Below the pieces are notes generated by a model, which was given only the letters and a program-made list of their open reading frames with translations, searched no databases and was not told where the DNA came from. From JBBAGE01 sp041655055 (GTDB taxonomy: Bacteria; Pseudomonadota; Alphaproteobacteria; Rhodobacterales; Rhodobacteraceae): DNA of 33,832 bases. The stretch lies in contig JBBAGE010000007.1 in NCBI GenBank assembly GCA_041655055.1, positions 1 to 33,832 of the forward strand, given 5' to 3'. Positions 15,129 to 22,640 of this stretch are shown in pieces; positions within the stretch are counted from its first letter, which is position 1, and each line of letters starts with the position of its first letter. Position numbers and translations under genes: made by a program.

Positions 15129-15155
15129 TTGGCCGATTTCCCGATCGAACAGCAA

Positions 15156-15187
15156 ACGGCCCGGAGCGATCCGGGCCGTCTTTTCTT
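15156..15187 (+). terminator. Rho-independent terminator after paralogue 1
   Basis: A perfect 10-bp stem ACGGCCCGGA/TCCGGGCCGT with a GCGA tetraloop is followed by CTTTTCTT. This is a textbook intrinsic terminator. It implies that the next binding-protein gene needs its own promoter or read-through. Confidence 0.85.
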
Positions 15188-15223
15188 GTGCATATTAACC
15201 GGATTTTCACTAGTATTCCTTCA

Positions 15224-15259
15224 GAACATATTCAAAATGTTCGGGCGCAACATTGCGCC
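15224..15259 (+). promoter_or_regulatory. Two inverted repeats upstream of paralogue 2
   Basis: GAACAT (15224-15229) and ATGTTC (15237-15242) are spaced by seven bases, and GGCGCAA (15244-15250) and TTGCGCC (15253-15259) by two. They lie between the upstream terminator and the ribosome site of paralogue 2. They are candidate operators and are absent from the control regions of the other two paralogues. Confidence 0.4.
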
Positions 15260-15294
15260 AATCAACACCACCAACGGTGCGGGAGACTGTAAAA

Positions 15295-16527
15295 GTGAAA
15301 ATGAAATTGAATCCAACAGGCGGGCTGCTTTCGGTCGCGACCGGGGCGGCGCTAATGCTGGGCACGATGCCGGCACTGGCCAACCCCTTTGCGAACAAGG
15401 TTTATGAAGGGGTCGAGGATCTGCCCACGATCCGGCTGACCCATTCCGAATGGGGCCCGACGGAAAATGCCGGCGGCCAAACCGTTCAGAAAATGATCGC
15501 ATGGGTAAACGAAGTATCAAATGGCAAGATCATCATCGAGCCGTTCTGGAACGCATCACTGATGTCGCCGCCCGAACATGCGGCCGGTATTGCGGCGGGG
15601 CTGGTCGATATGGGCTTTATCGCGCCCATCTATACGCCCACCGATTTTCCCGTGGCCGATTGGCTGACCTCGCTTGGCAGTCTGGCGCGTGATGGCGCGC
15701 CTTTTGGCATGATGGCGATGACCGGCGCGCAATGGGAATTCAACATCACCAACGAAGATTATCTGACGGAAATGCGCGATTTCGGGCTGGAACCGCTGAC
15801 CGGTTCGACCAGCACCGCCTATTCCATGATGTGCACCAAGCCGATGAAAACCATGGCTGATTTCGACGGCGCGCGCACCCGCACGACCGGCAATGCCTAT
15901 TCCGAACAGGTCCAGGCGCTAAGAATGGTGCCGGTTCCGGTGCATATGAATGAAACCTACGAGGCGCTTAGCCGGGGGATCATCGATTGTATGGTGTTCT
16001 TTACCACCGGTTATATCGACAACAACATCGTCGATGTGCCGGGCGATAAATACTATATCAACCTTGAATTTCCCGGCGTGAACGGCTCGCTTTATGCGAT
16101 GAACAAGGATCGTTGGGATGATCTGCCCGAAGTCGCGCAGGAAATCATCCGGGACGCCCATATCATGCGCACCGAGCTGATCTATGCCACCGAATTGCCG
16201 CGTCTTCGGGATCTGGCCGCGATGATCAATGGTGATGCCCGCGTGCATGCCGTGCATCCCGATGCTGATGTGATCGCGGCGCTGCGGGCCAAACAGGATG
16301 AACAAATGGCCAATCTGGTCGCCAATGCCCCGCGCGGCGTTGATAATCCGCAGGAAATCCTCGATCACTACATGGCCCTGACCGAAAAATGGCGCGCGAT
16401 CGTGTCTGACGATCTGGGGGTCGAGGCTGTGGCAGCCACCAGTGTCGAAGATGCGCTTGCCGCATGGGACAACGACCCCGACTGGACCGCTTATGCCCAG
16501 AAACTGGCGGATGAACTGGGCCGCTGA
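15295..16527 (+). CDS. dctP: TRAP transporter substrate-binding protein, paralogue 2 (DctP family)
   Basis: A 410-residue periplasmic binding protein with a signal peptide ending near MPALANP. Its layout matches its neighbours, but it is the most divergent copy at the ligand-facing core: ALRMVPVPVHMNETYEAL in place of ALGMVPVPVQLNETYEAL, YIDNNIVDVPGDK in place of YIDYSLIDIPGDK, and SLYAMNKDRW in place of SLMAFNKDRW. The conserved RTRTTGN motif is kept. GTG 15295 is chosen because GGGAG lies about nine bases upstream and the resulting M-K-M start mirrors paralogue 1; ATG 15301 is an alternative. A different ligand preference is likely but is inference. Confidence 0.9.
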   Translation: MKMKLNPTGGLLSVATGAALMLGTMPALANPFANKVYEGVEDLPTIRLTHSEWGPTENAGGQTVQKMIAWVNEVSNGKIIIEPFWNASLMSPPEHAAGIAAGLVDMGFIAPIYTPTDFPVADWLTSLGSLARDGAPFGMMAMTGAQWEFNITNEDYLTEMRDFGLEPLTGSTSTAYSMMCTKPMKTMADFDGARTRTTGNAYSEQVQALRMVPVPVHMNETYEALSRGIIDCMVFFTTGYIDNNIVDVPGDKYYINLEFPGVNGSLYAMNKDRWDDLPEVAQEIIRDAHIMRTELIYATELPRLRDLAAMINGDARVHAVHPDADVIAALRAKQDEQMANLVANAPRGVDNPQEILDHYMALTEKWRAIVSDDLGVEAVAATSVEDALAAWDNDPDWTAYAQKLADELGR

Positions 16528-16531
16528 TTCC

Positions 16532-16609
16532 GTGAAAACCGATGCGGCCCGGTGTGTTCCGGGCAGTTTTCACCTGCCGCGCGCATACATGCGCGCGGCA
16601 TATATTTTA
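16532..16609 (+). terminator. Tandem hairpins ending paralogue 2, second one intrinsic
   Basis: GTGAAAAC (16532-16539) pairs with GTTTTCAC (16566-16573), enclosing GCCCGG/CCGGGC. It is followed by a perfect 11-bp stem TGCCGCGCGCA/TGCGCGCGGCA (16575-16600, loop TACA) and TATATTTTA. The second hairpin is a strong terminator candidate. Confidence 0.7.
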
Positions 16610-16634
16610 CCCTTATAATTCAAAGAATTAATTG

Positions 16635-16736
16635 CCAAGAATCAACGGCGCCAAAGGGTAAATTCTTGGTGGATTTCCTCAAAACATGCTAAAGGTCAAG
16701 GGGTGCGACAAAGCATCACATAACGGCGAAACGCCG
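16635..16736 (+). promoter_or_regulatory. Inverted repeat and leader hairpin upstream of paralogue 3
   Basis: CCAAGAAT (16635-16642) and ATTCTTGG (16662-16669) form an 8-bp inverted repeat spaced by 19 bases. A short hairpin CGGCG-AAA-CGCCG lies at 16724-16736, just before the ribosome site GGGAGA at about 16744. The first could be an operator; the second could stabilise the mRNA or modulate initiation. Confidence 0.35.
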
Positions 16737-16755
16737 ATCGTTTTGGGAGAAACGA

Positions 16756-17997
16756 ATGACTGATATCAATCCAACAGAGAACAAGAAATTCCGCCCCCGC
16801 CATGCCCTGCTGGGCGCAGCGCTTATGGCATCGGTGGCCTTTCCGGCCTCGGCACAGTTTGAGGGCAAAACCTATGAAGGGATCGAGGATCTGCCGAATA
16901 TCCGGCTGACCCTATCCGATTGGGGCCCGTCTGAAAGCGCGACCGGCAAAGGTGTGCGCGCGATGATCGATTATGTGGCCGAAGCCTCGCAGGGCAAGAT
17001 CACGATCGAGCCGTTCTGGAACGCTTCGCTGATGACGCCGCCCGAACATGCGGCCGGGATTGCGGCGGGGCTTGCCGATCTGGGCAATATTGCGCCCATC
17101 TATACGCCCACGGATTTTCCGGTTGGCGACTGGCTGACATCCTTTGGAACTCTGGCCCGGGGCGGCACGGCTTTCGGCTTTATGTCGATGAATGCGGCGC
17201 ATTGGGAATTCAACCTGACCAATGAAGCCTATCTGCAAGAGCTGCGCGATTTCGGCCTGGAACCCATTCAGGGCACCACCAGCCCGGCCTATAGCATGCT
17301 GTGCACCAAGCCGCTGCAAACGCTTGCTGATTTCCGCGGTGTGCGCACCCGCACCACCGGTAATACCTATTCCGAACAGGTGCAGGCGCTTGGCATGGTG
17401 CCGGTTCCGGTGCAACTCAATGAAACCTATGAGGCGCTGAGCCGGGGGATCATCGATTGCGTCGTTCTGTTTACCACCGGCTATATCGATTACGGTCTGA
17501 TGGATATTCCGGGCGATAAATATTATATCAACCTGGAATTTCCGGGCGTGAACGGTTCGCTTATGGCGTTTAACAAGGATCGCTGGGATGATCTGCCCGA
17601 AGTGGCGCAAGAAATCATTCTGGACGGTCAGGTTATGCGGATGAAGAGCAACAATTCCAGCGAATTGCCGCGCTTGCGCGAACTTTCCGCCATGATCGAA
17701 GAAGACAGTCGTGTTCACGCCGTCCAGCCGGATCAGGAAGTCATCGATACGCTGCTTGCCAAGCAAGATGAGCAGTTGGCCAATCTTGTGGCCAATCCTC
17801 CGCGCGGGATGGATGATGCGCAAGCCGCCTATGATCACTATATGGCGCTGACGGAAAAGTGGCAAAATATCGTGACGGAACTTGGGGTTGAGCGTGTGCC
17901 ACCCACAAGTGTCGAGGCTGCCTTGGCATCGTGGAACAACGATCCCGATTGGGACGCCTATTATCAGCGCGTCGTTGATGAAATCATTAACCGCTAA
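16756..17997 (+). CDS. dctP: TRAP transporter substrate-binding protein, paralogue 3 (DctP family)
   Basis: A 413-residue periplasmic binding protein. Its N-terminus is longer and more polar (about 20 residues before the hydrophobic core) and is unrelated to the other two copies, with cleavage expected near FPASAQF. From there on it is close to paralogue 1: RTRTTGN, LGMVPVPVQLNETYEAL, YIDYGLMDIPGDK and SLMAFNKDRW. The ATG at 16756 has GGGAGA about seven bases upstream. It shares two exact DNA stretches of 72 and 38 bp with paralogue 1. The convergent downstream gene is separated by strong hairpins. Confidence 0.9.
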   Translation: MTDINPTENKKFRPRHALLGAALMASVAFPASAQFEGKTYEGIEDLPNIRLTLSDWGPSESATGKGVRAMIDYVAEASQGKITIEPFWNASLMTPPEHAAGIAAGLADLGNIAPIYTPTDFPVGDWLTSFGTLARGGTAFGFMSMNAAHWEFNLTNEAYLQELRDFGLEPIQGTTSPAYSMLCTKPLQTLADFRGVRTRTTGNTYSEQVQALGMVPVPVQLNETYEALSRGIIDCVVLFTTGYIDYGLMDIPGDKYYINLEFPGVNGSLMAFNKDRWDDLPEVAQEIILDGQVMRMKSNNSSELPRLRELSAMIEEDSRVHAVQPDQEVIDTLLAKQDEQLANLVANPPRGMDDAQAAYDHYMALTEKWQNIVTELGVERVPPTSVEAALASWNNDPDWDAYYQRVVDEIINR

Positions 17998-18011
17998 GCG
18001 CGGCTGAAACC

Positions 18012-18039
18012 CAAAGGCCCGACGGAAATCGGGCCTTTG
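18012..18039 (+). terminator. Hairpin after paralogue 3
   Basis: A perfect 11-bp stem CAAAGGCCCGA/TCGGGCCTTTG with a 6-base loop begins 15 bases after the stop codon. It has no T-tract beyond the stem and probably works with the next hairpin. Confidence 0.6.
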
Positions 18040-18057
18040 CCTATCAATCAGACATAA

Positions 18058-18086
18058 AAAAGCCGGGCAGGATCTGCCCGGCTTTT
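18058..18086. terminator. Bidirectional terminator between convergent genes
   Basis: AAAAGCCGGGCA (18058-18069) pairs with TGCCCGGCTTTT (18075-18086). A-runs on the left and T-runs on the right give a usable tract in both directions, for paralogue 3 on the plus strand and the flavoenzyme gene on the minus strand. Confidence 0.8.
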
Positions 18087-18101
18087 GTGATCTGCTTGGG
18101 T

Positions 18102-19235
18102 TTATTCGGCCTCGACCGTGTCTACCAGACCGCCAAAGGCATCGGCGAATTCTTCTTTGAAATTCTGAACCACCTGCGTGGCGGAAATGCGGGCATCGAT
18201 CAGCCCCACGCCCTGGCCGACGAAATAGGACACCAGATCCAGCGCCTGCGTATTGCCCGCCGCCGCCGAGGCGTCGATTTTGGCAAAGGCCGGCTGGCTC
18301 AGCATGGTCATATAGGGCATCGGCAGGGTGCCGGGGCTGTCGGGACCGTCCCAGGCATCATGCCAGGCCGAGCGCAACTGACGGCTGGGCTTGCCGGTCC
18401 GCTGGGTGCGGCGCACCGTATCGCGTGACCGGGCGGCGACCATCTTGTCGCGGAAAATCTCGGATGTTTCGGCCTCATGCGTTGTCAGCCAGACCGAGCC
18501 GGTCCAGACGCCCTGCGCCCCCATGGCCATGGCGGCGGCCATTTGTTCGCCGGTCATGATACCGCCTGCGGCCAGAACCGGCACTTCGCGCACCGGGCGG
18601 ATGGCCCGGATCACCTCGGGGACCAGCACAAGGGTCGAGACCTCGCCGCAATGGCCGCCGGCCTCGGTGCCCTGGGCCACAAGGAAATCCACCCCGGCAT
18701 TCACTTGCCGCAGCGCATGTTCCTTGGCGCCGACCAGCGCGCCCACGGGCACGCCGTGCTTTTTCGCCCGGTCGATCATGAATTGCGGCGCGATGCCAAG
18801 CGCGTTCACGGCCATGCGAATCGGATGGCGAAAGGCAACATCGAGCAGCGCTTCGCCCACACCTTCATCAGCGCCGAGCGCAAAATGCGGATCAATCAGT
18901 TCTTCGGGGCGCGCATCAATGCCGTGCTTGCGCAGCAGATCGACGGTGAAATCGATATATTTCGGGTCGATCTGCGCGGCGAGAGATTCGCCGCTCATGC
19001 CTTTGGCCTGGGCGGGAATGTTTTCAGGCACAAGAATATCAATGCCATAGGGCTTGCCGCCCACATGATCATCGATCCAATTGAGTTCCTGTTCCAGCGA
19101 TTCCGGCGTGAACCCCGCGCCGCCCAACACGCCAAAGCCGCCCGCATTGGTGACTGCGGCGACAACATCGCGGCAATGGCTAAAGGCGAACAGCGGGAAT
19201 TCGCAGCCCGTCATTTCCGTAAGTGCATTCTTCAT
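18102..19235 (-). CDS. Nitronate monooxygenase / 2-nitropropane dioxygenase-like FMN enzyme
   Basis: A 377-residue TIM-barrel flavoprotein. Visible motifs are AVTNAGGFGVLGGAGFTPE near the N-terminus, the AQGTEAGGHCGE phosphate-binding block in the centre, PVLAAGGIMTGEQMAAAMAMGAQGVWTGS following it, and a C-terminal helical part. This is the NPD family, which oxidises nitronates; several members are instead enoyl reductases or act on degradation intermediates, so the reaction is not certain. The start at 19235 follows an AGGGA-type ribosome site; the frame extends to 19280 without support. It is divergent from a LysR gene, which probably controls it. The neighbouring TRAP system and acyl-CoA dehydrogenases suggest a catabolic role. 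Confidence 0.8.
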   Translation of the reverse strand: MKNALTEMTGCEFPLFAFSHCRDVVAAVTNAGGFGVLGGAGFTPESLEQELNWIDDHVGGKPYGIDILVPENIPAQAKGMSGESLAAQIDPKYIDFTVDLLRKHGIDARPEELIDPHFALGADEGVGEALLDVAFRHPIRMAVNALGIAPQFMIDRAKKHGVPVGALVGAKEHALRQVNAGVDFLVAQGTEAGGHCGEVSTLVLVPEVIRAIRPVREVPVLAAGGIMTGEQMAAAMAMGAQGVWTGSVWLTTHEAETSEIFRDKMVAARSRDTVRRTQRTGKPSRQLRSAWHDAWDGPDSPGTLPMPYMTMLSQPAFAKIDASAAAGNTQALDLVSYFVGQGVGLIDARISATQVVQNFKEEFADAFGGLVDTVEAE

Positions 19236-19298
19236 CTTTTTTCCCTGTAGACTTGGCCTTGTTTTGCCAGAGCCTGACATTTTCGGGGCAGGGTTGTC

Positions 19299-19321
19299 TA
19301 AGTCGAAAAACTTGTGACTTA
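19299..19321. promoter_or_regulatory. LysR-type operator candidate (TAAGTC-N11-GACTTA)
   Basis: TAAGTC (19299-19304) and GACTTA (19316-19321) form a perfect 6-bp inverted repeat with 11 bases between the arms. It lies in the 110-bp gap between the flavoenzyme gene and the divergent LysR gene, 24 bases before the LysR ATG. Its form and position fit a LysR-family binding site used for autoregulation and activation of the divergent gene. Confidence 0.5.
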
Positions 19322-19345
19322 TCCGAAATGCGTATAACAGGGGGT

Positions 19346-20239
19346 ATGCTCGATATCCGTCTGTTGATCCAGTTTGCCACGCTCGCCGAAGAGCTGTCGT
19401 TCACCCGCGCGGCGCAAAAGCTGGGGGTGGCGCAGCCCTGGCTGTCATCGCGTATCCGCAATCTGGAACAGCAATTGGGCGTCACCCTGTTTGAACGCAC
19501 GACCCGCAGCGTATCGTTGACCGAAAAGGGGCAATGGCTGCATGAAATCGTGCGCCCGCTGGTGATCGCTGCCAACCGCGCCGTGTCCGAGGCCGAACGT
19601 CTGCGCCTGGACGAGGCGGGCCACCTGCGCATCGGCATGCCGCCGCTGGGCGCGCGTGATCGCCAGCAAGAGGCGCTTCTGGCGCGATTTGGCCAGTTGA
19701 ACCGCCATGTGGTGGTCGAACTTGAACCCGCCTTTCCGATGACCGCGGTGGATCAGTTGCGCCGGGGGCTGATGGATTTGTGCTTTCTGATCCATCCCTT
19801 TGACGATTACGGGCTGGAATGGTTGCGGCTGCACCATCTGGAACTGGCGGTGCTGATGCATGGCCATGATCCGCTGGCTGCGCGAACCGAATTGCGCGCG
19901 CCTGATCTGGCCGGGCGGCGGCTGGCGGTGATTGCGCGCAGCGGCAACAGCATCGTGGCCGATTATATCCAGCAGGATCTGGCCGCGCAGGGGGTTGAAT
20001 TGGTCCGTGTGCCGGAACTGCGCCGATCTTTGTTGTTTCAACCTGCCTTTGGCGATGATCTGCTGGTGTTGACCCTGGTGGCCCCCCCGATCGAGGCGCG
20101 GCTGCGCGACGGGGTGGTGCGGCGCAAACTGCATGATGCGCCCAAGCTGCAACTGGGGCTGGCGCGCCGTCAGGCCAGCGAATATCCGCGCCCGGTCGAA
20201 CGGCTCTGGGCCTTGGCGATCGAGGCGGGCGGGGCCTAG
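19346..20239 (+). CDS. LysR-family transcriptional regulator
   Basis: A 297-residue regulator. The N-terminal winged helix-turn-helix (LSFTRAAQKLGVAQPWLSSRI, about residues 18-38, then LEQQLGVTLFERTTRSVSLTEKG) is typical, and the remainder is a periplasmic-binding-like effector domain beginning around GHLRIGMPPL. Start ATG 19346 directly follows AGGGGGT; ATG 19328 is possible but has no ribosome site. It is divergent from the flavoenzyme gene, and a palindrome between them looks like its operator. The last four bases overlap the end of the convergent AraC gene. Confidence 0.88.
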   Translation: MLDIRLLIQFATLAEELSFTRAAQKLGVAQPWLSSRIRNLEQQLGVTLFERTTRSVSLTEKGQWLHEIVRPLVIAANRAVSEAERLRLDEAGHLRIGMPPLGARDRQQEALLARFGQLNRHVVVELEPAFPMTAVDQLRRGLMDLCFLIHPFDDYGLEWLRLHHLELAVLMHGHDPLAARTELRAPDLAGRRLAVIARSGNSIVADYIQQDLAAQGVELVRVPELRRSLLFQPAFGDDLLVLTLVAPPIEARLRDGVVRRKLHDAPKLQLGLARRQASEYPRPVERLWALAIEAGGA

Positions 20240-21270
20240 CCGAACAGCGCCTTGCGGAAACTGCGCGGCGATTCCCCGGTCCAGCGTTTGAAGGCACAGG
20301 AAAATCCGGCCGTATCGGCATAGCCCAGCTTCATGCTGATTTCGCCGATCGACATGGTGGTTGATTGCAGCAGCTTTTTGGCCATTTCCGTGCGGATCGT
20401 GTTGATGATTTCCTGATAGCTGAGATTGCGTTCTTCAAGCCGACGCTGCAGCGTGCGTTCCGATACGCCGATCGATGAGGCCACCCGCGACAGCGACGGG
20501 TTTTCCAGCATCGCGCTGACCGCGGCTTCAAGCTGATCAAGGAATGTATCGGTCGTAATGCGTGAAATCGCTTCGATCTGCATATCGCATTGATCGGCAT
20601 AATAGCTATGGGATACGGTATTGGACAAGGCCACGGGCCGGTTGATCAGATCATCGACCCAATAAATCCGCGAGCGGTCGGGATGCAGCCGGACTGGCAC
20701 GCCATAGCGGCAAAACAGCGACGCATAGCGCGCATAGGCCGCTTCCAGTTCGATCGCGCGCACGACTTTGGTGATATCATGGCCCATATCCGACAGCGAG
20801 GTCAGCCCGGATGCAAGCCCGCGAAACAGGGTAAAGGCGCGGTGATCATCGGGCGCGCCCGATACGTCGAATTCAAAACCGATGGTCTCACCCATCGGGC
20901 CGCGCACCCGCCGGCCGCGCCCAAAGGTGTGAAACAGCGGCTGCCAGCTACGGCTGCGGACCATGAATTCATTCAGCGTCGGCGCAGTCAGCAGCGCAAG
21001 CCCGGTATAGCCCATCGTCGGCAGATGCGAGCGGGCGCCGATTTCCAGCCAGACTTCGGGCGTGTCGCGGGTCAGATGCGCGATATGGCGTTGGAACAGG
21101 TAATCCTGCCGCGCGGTGACATTGCGCCCGATATGGCCCTTGGCACGCAGCGGCACCTGCGCATCCGCATAGGCGCTGGCCGGATCAAAGCCGAAATCGC
21201 GCAGCGTCGCTGCCGAAAGGTCAATGCTCATGCGTGACAGATGCGTCTTGTCCAGCGTGGTGATATGCAC
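20236..21270 (-). CDS. AraC-family transcriptional regulator with N-terminal arabinose-binding-like domain
   Basis: A 344-residue regulator. The N-terminal 200 residues resemble the AraC 'arabinose-binding type' domain found in OruR/ArgR-like regulators (PLRAKGHIGRNV, GYTGLALLTAPTL). The C-terminus carries the double helix-turn-helix: LSRVASSIGVSERTLQRRLEE, then IGEISMKLGYADTAGFSCAF and GESPRSFRK. A GTG start at 21270 is supported by AGGGGG six bases upstream; the ATG at 21231 has no ribosome site. It is divergent from the acyl-CoA dehydrogenase pair, with a 246-bp control region between, and so is the most likely regulator of that pair. Confidence 0.85.
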   Translation of the reverse strand: MHITTLDKTHLSRMSIDLSAATLRDFGFDPASAYADAQVPLRAKGHIGRNVTARQDYLFQRHIAHLTRDTPEVWLEIGARSHLPTMGYTGLALLTAPTLNEFMVRSRSWQPLFHTFGRGRRVRGPMGETIGFEFDVSGAPDDHRAFTLFRGLASGLTSLSDMGHDITKVVRAIELEAAYARYASLFCRYGVPVRLHPDRSRIYWVDDLINRPVALSNTVSHSYYADQCDMQIEAISRITTDTFLDQLEAAVSAMLENPSLSRVASSIGVSERTLQRRLEERNLSYQEIINTIRTEMAKKLLQSTTMSIGEISMKLGYADTAGFSCAFKRWTGESPRSFRKALFG

Positions 21271-21417
21271 ACTCGCCCCCTGCGGTGATCGTCGTTGGCG
21301 GGGTATAGCAAAAGAATGGCGTCAATACCACTCACACTGCGCGCCAATCCCGTCTAGATTTTCGTGGATAACAGATTCGGCTCATCCTCGGCCAGAGGGG
21401 GCATCACGCAGGCAGTT

Positions 21418-21431
21418 GCCATGACCATGGC
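21418..21431. promoter_or_regulatory. Palindrome upstream of the acyl-CoA dehydrogenase pair
   Basis: GCCATGACCATGGC is a 14-bp inverted repeat with 6-bp arms, in the gap between the divergent AraC gene and the first dehydrogenase gene. It may be a regulator site. Nothing else in 21271-21516 stands out. Confidence 0.25.
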
Positions 21432-21516
21432 GGCGGCCCGTGCGGGGTGAGCGCGTTTTATCAGACGGAAATGCCCTGGCAAGCAGGGCAACAGAACAAG
21501 AGGAGTGACACAGACC

Positions 21517-22629
21517 ATGGCAATTCTAAGCGTGGAAGAACGCACAGCGATGGTGGATGGCTTTCGCCGCCTGCTGAGCGAACATGGCTCTGAAGACCAT
21601 GTGCGCAAGGCGATGGCGACCGAATTGGGCTATGATGAAGGTCTTTGGAAAAAGATCGCGGATATGGGTATCCTCGGGCTGATCATCGATCCCGATCACG
21701 ACGGCATCGGCGCAGGCCCGGTCGAATTGGAAGCGATCATGGAAGAATCCGGCCGCGCGCTTTTGACGGCGCCGCTGTTTTCCAGCGCGGTTCTGGCGGC
21801 TGGCCTGATCGGCTATTCTTCGGATGACGCGGCCAAGGCGCGTCTGTTGCCCGAAATCGCGGCCGGCACGCGGATTGCCACGGTGGCCTTCACCGGCGAC
21901 AAGGGCACCTGGACGGCCGATGGCGTCGATGTCAGCGCCGCCACATCGGGCGATGGTGTGACGCTGAACGGCACGGCCGCCTATGTCACCGCCGGCACCC
22001 AGGCCGACACGTTGCTGGTGGTTGCACGCACGGATGCGGGCCTTGCCACGTTTGAGGTCGATGCCAAGGCTCCGGGTGTCACGATCACGCGGCAGGCGAC
22101 GCTGGATGAGACGATCCGTCTGGCCCGCATCACCTTTGCCAATGCGCCCGCCACGCCGATTGCCGGCGCTGACGAGGCCGCGATCAACCGCACGCTTGAT
22201 CTGGGCCGGGTGGCGCTGGCCGGTGAACAAGCCGGGGGTGCCCAGCAGGTCTTTGAAATCTCGATGGATTATATCAAGACCCGCATTCAGTTTGGCCGCC
22301 CCGTGGGTGGTTTCCAAGCGCTTAAACATATGGCCGTCGATGTGATGCTGGATGTGGAATCGGCCATTTCCGCCGCGCGCCGCGCCGCTGACGATATGTG
22401 CGAAGGCGCAGACACCACGCAAGTGTCGGTCAATCTTGCGGCCTTTGCTTCGGCCGACGGGTTCCACCATGCTGCGCAACAGGCGATCCAGTTCCATGGC
22501 GGGATCGGCTTTACCAGCTCGAACGCGGCGCATCTCTATCTGCGCCGGGCGCGCGCTGGCGTGCAACTGTTCGGCAATTCGAATTTTCACCGCGAGCGCT
22601 ATCTTTCGCTCTTGGAACAAGCGGCCTGA
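21517..22629 (+). CDS. Acyl-CoA dehydrogenase family protein (possible beta-type subunit)
   Basis: A 370-residue FAD-dependent acyl-CoA dehydrogenase-fold protein. The N-terminal helical domain, a beta domain lacking the classic 'TEP.aGSD' motif, and a C-terminal helical domain with RIQFGRPVGGFQALKH and QFHGGIGFTSSNAAHLYLRR are visible. In many family members HGGIGF is followed by TWEHD, where the acidic residue matters; here it reads TSSNA (about 333-337). Together with the adjacent second dehydrogenase this suggests one half of a heteromeric enzyme such as the FadE28-FadE29 type. The ATG at 21517 is preceded by AGAGGAG at 12 bases; GTG 21505 is too close to it. It is in an operon with the next gene, 11 bases on. 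Confidence 0.8.
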   Translation: MAILSVEERTAMVDGFRRLLSEHGSEDHVRKAMATELGYDEGLWKKIADMGILGLIIDPDHDGIGAGPVELEAIMEESGRALLTAPLFSSAVLAAGLIGYSSDDAAKARLLPEIAAGTRIATVAFTGDKGTWTADGVDVSAATSGDGVTLNGTAAYVTAGTQADTLLVVARTDAGLATFEVDAKAPGVTITRQATLDETIRLARITFANAPATPIAGADEAAINRTLDLGRVALAGEQAGGAQQVFEISMDYIKTRIQFGRPVGGFQALKHMAVDVMLDVESAISAARRAADDMCEGADTTQVSVNLAAFASADGFHHAAQQAIQFHGGIGFTSSNAAHLYLRRARAGVQLFGNSNFHRERYLSLLEQAA

Positions 22630-22640
22630 GGGGGAAACAC

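Noticed and set aside
13665..15155. Long open frame (about 496 codons) antisense to the first binding-protein gene
   Set aside because: It mirrors the codon pattern of a clear plus-strand gene, has His/Arg/Gln-rich nonsense composition, and no family motif. Long antisense frames are expected at this GC content.
14472..17459. The repeated 72-bp block as a mobile or CRISPR-type repeat
   Set aside because: The copies lie at equivalent positions inside paralogous genes and are coding; there is no array, inverted end or transposase.
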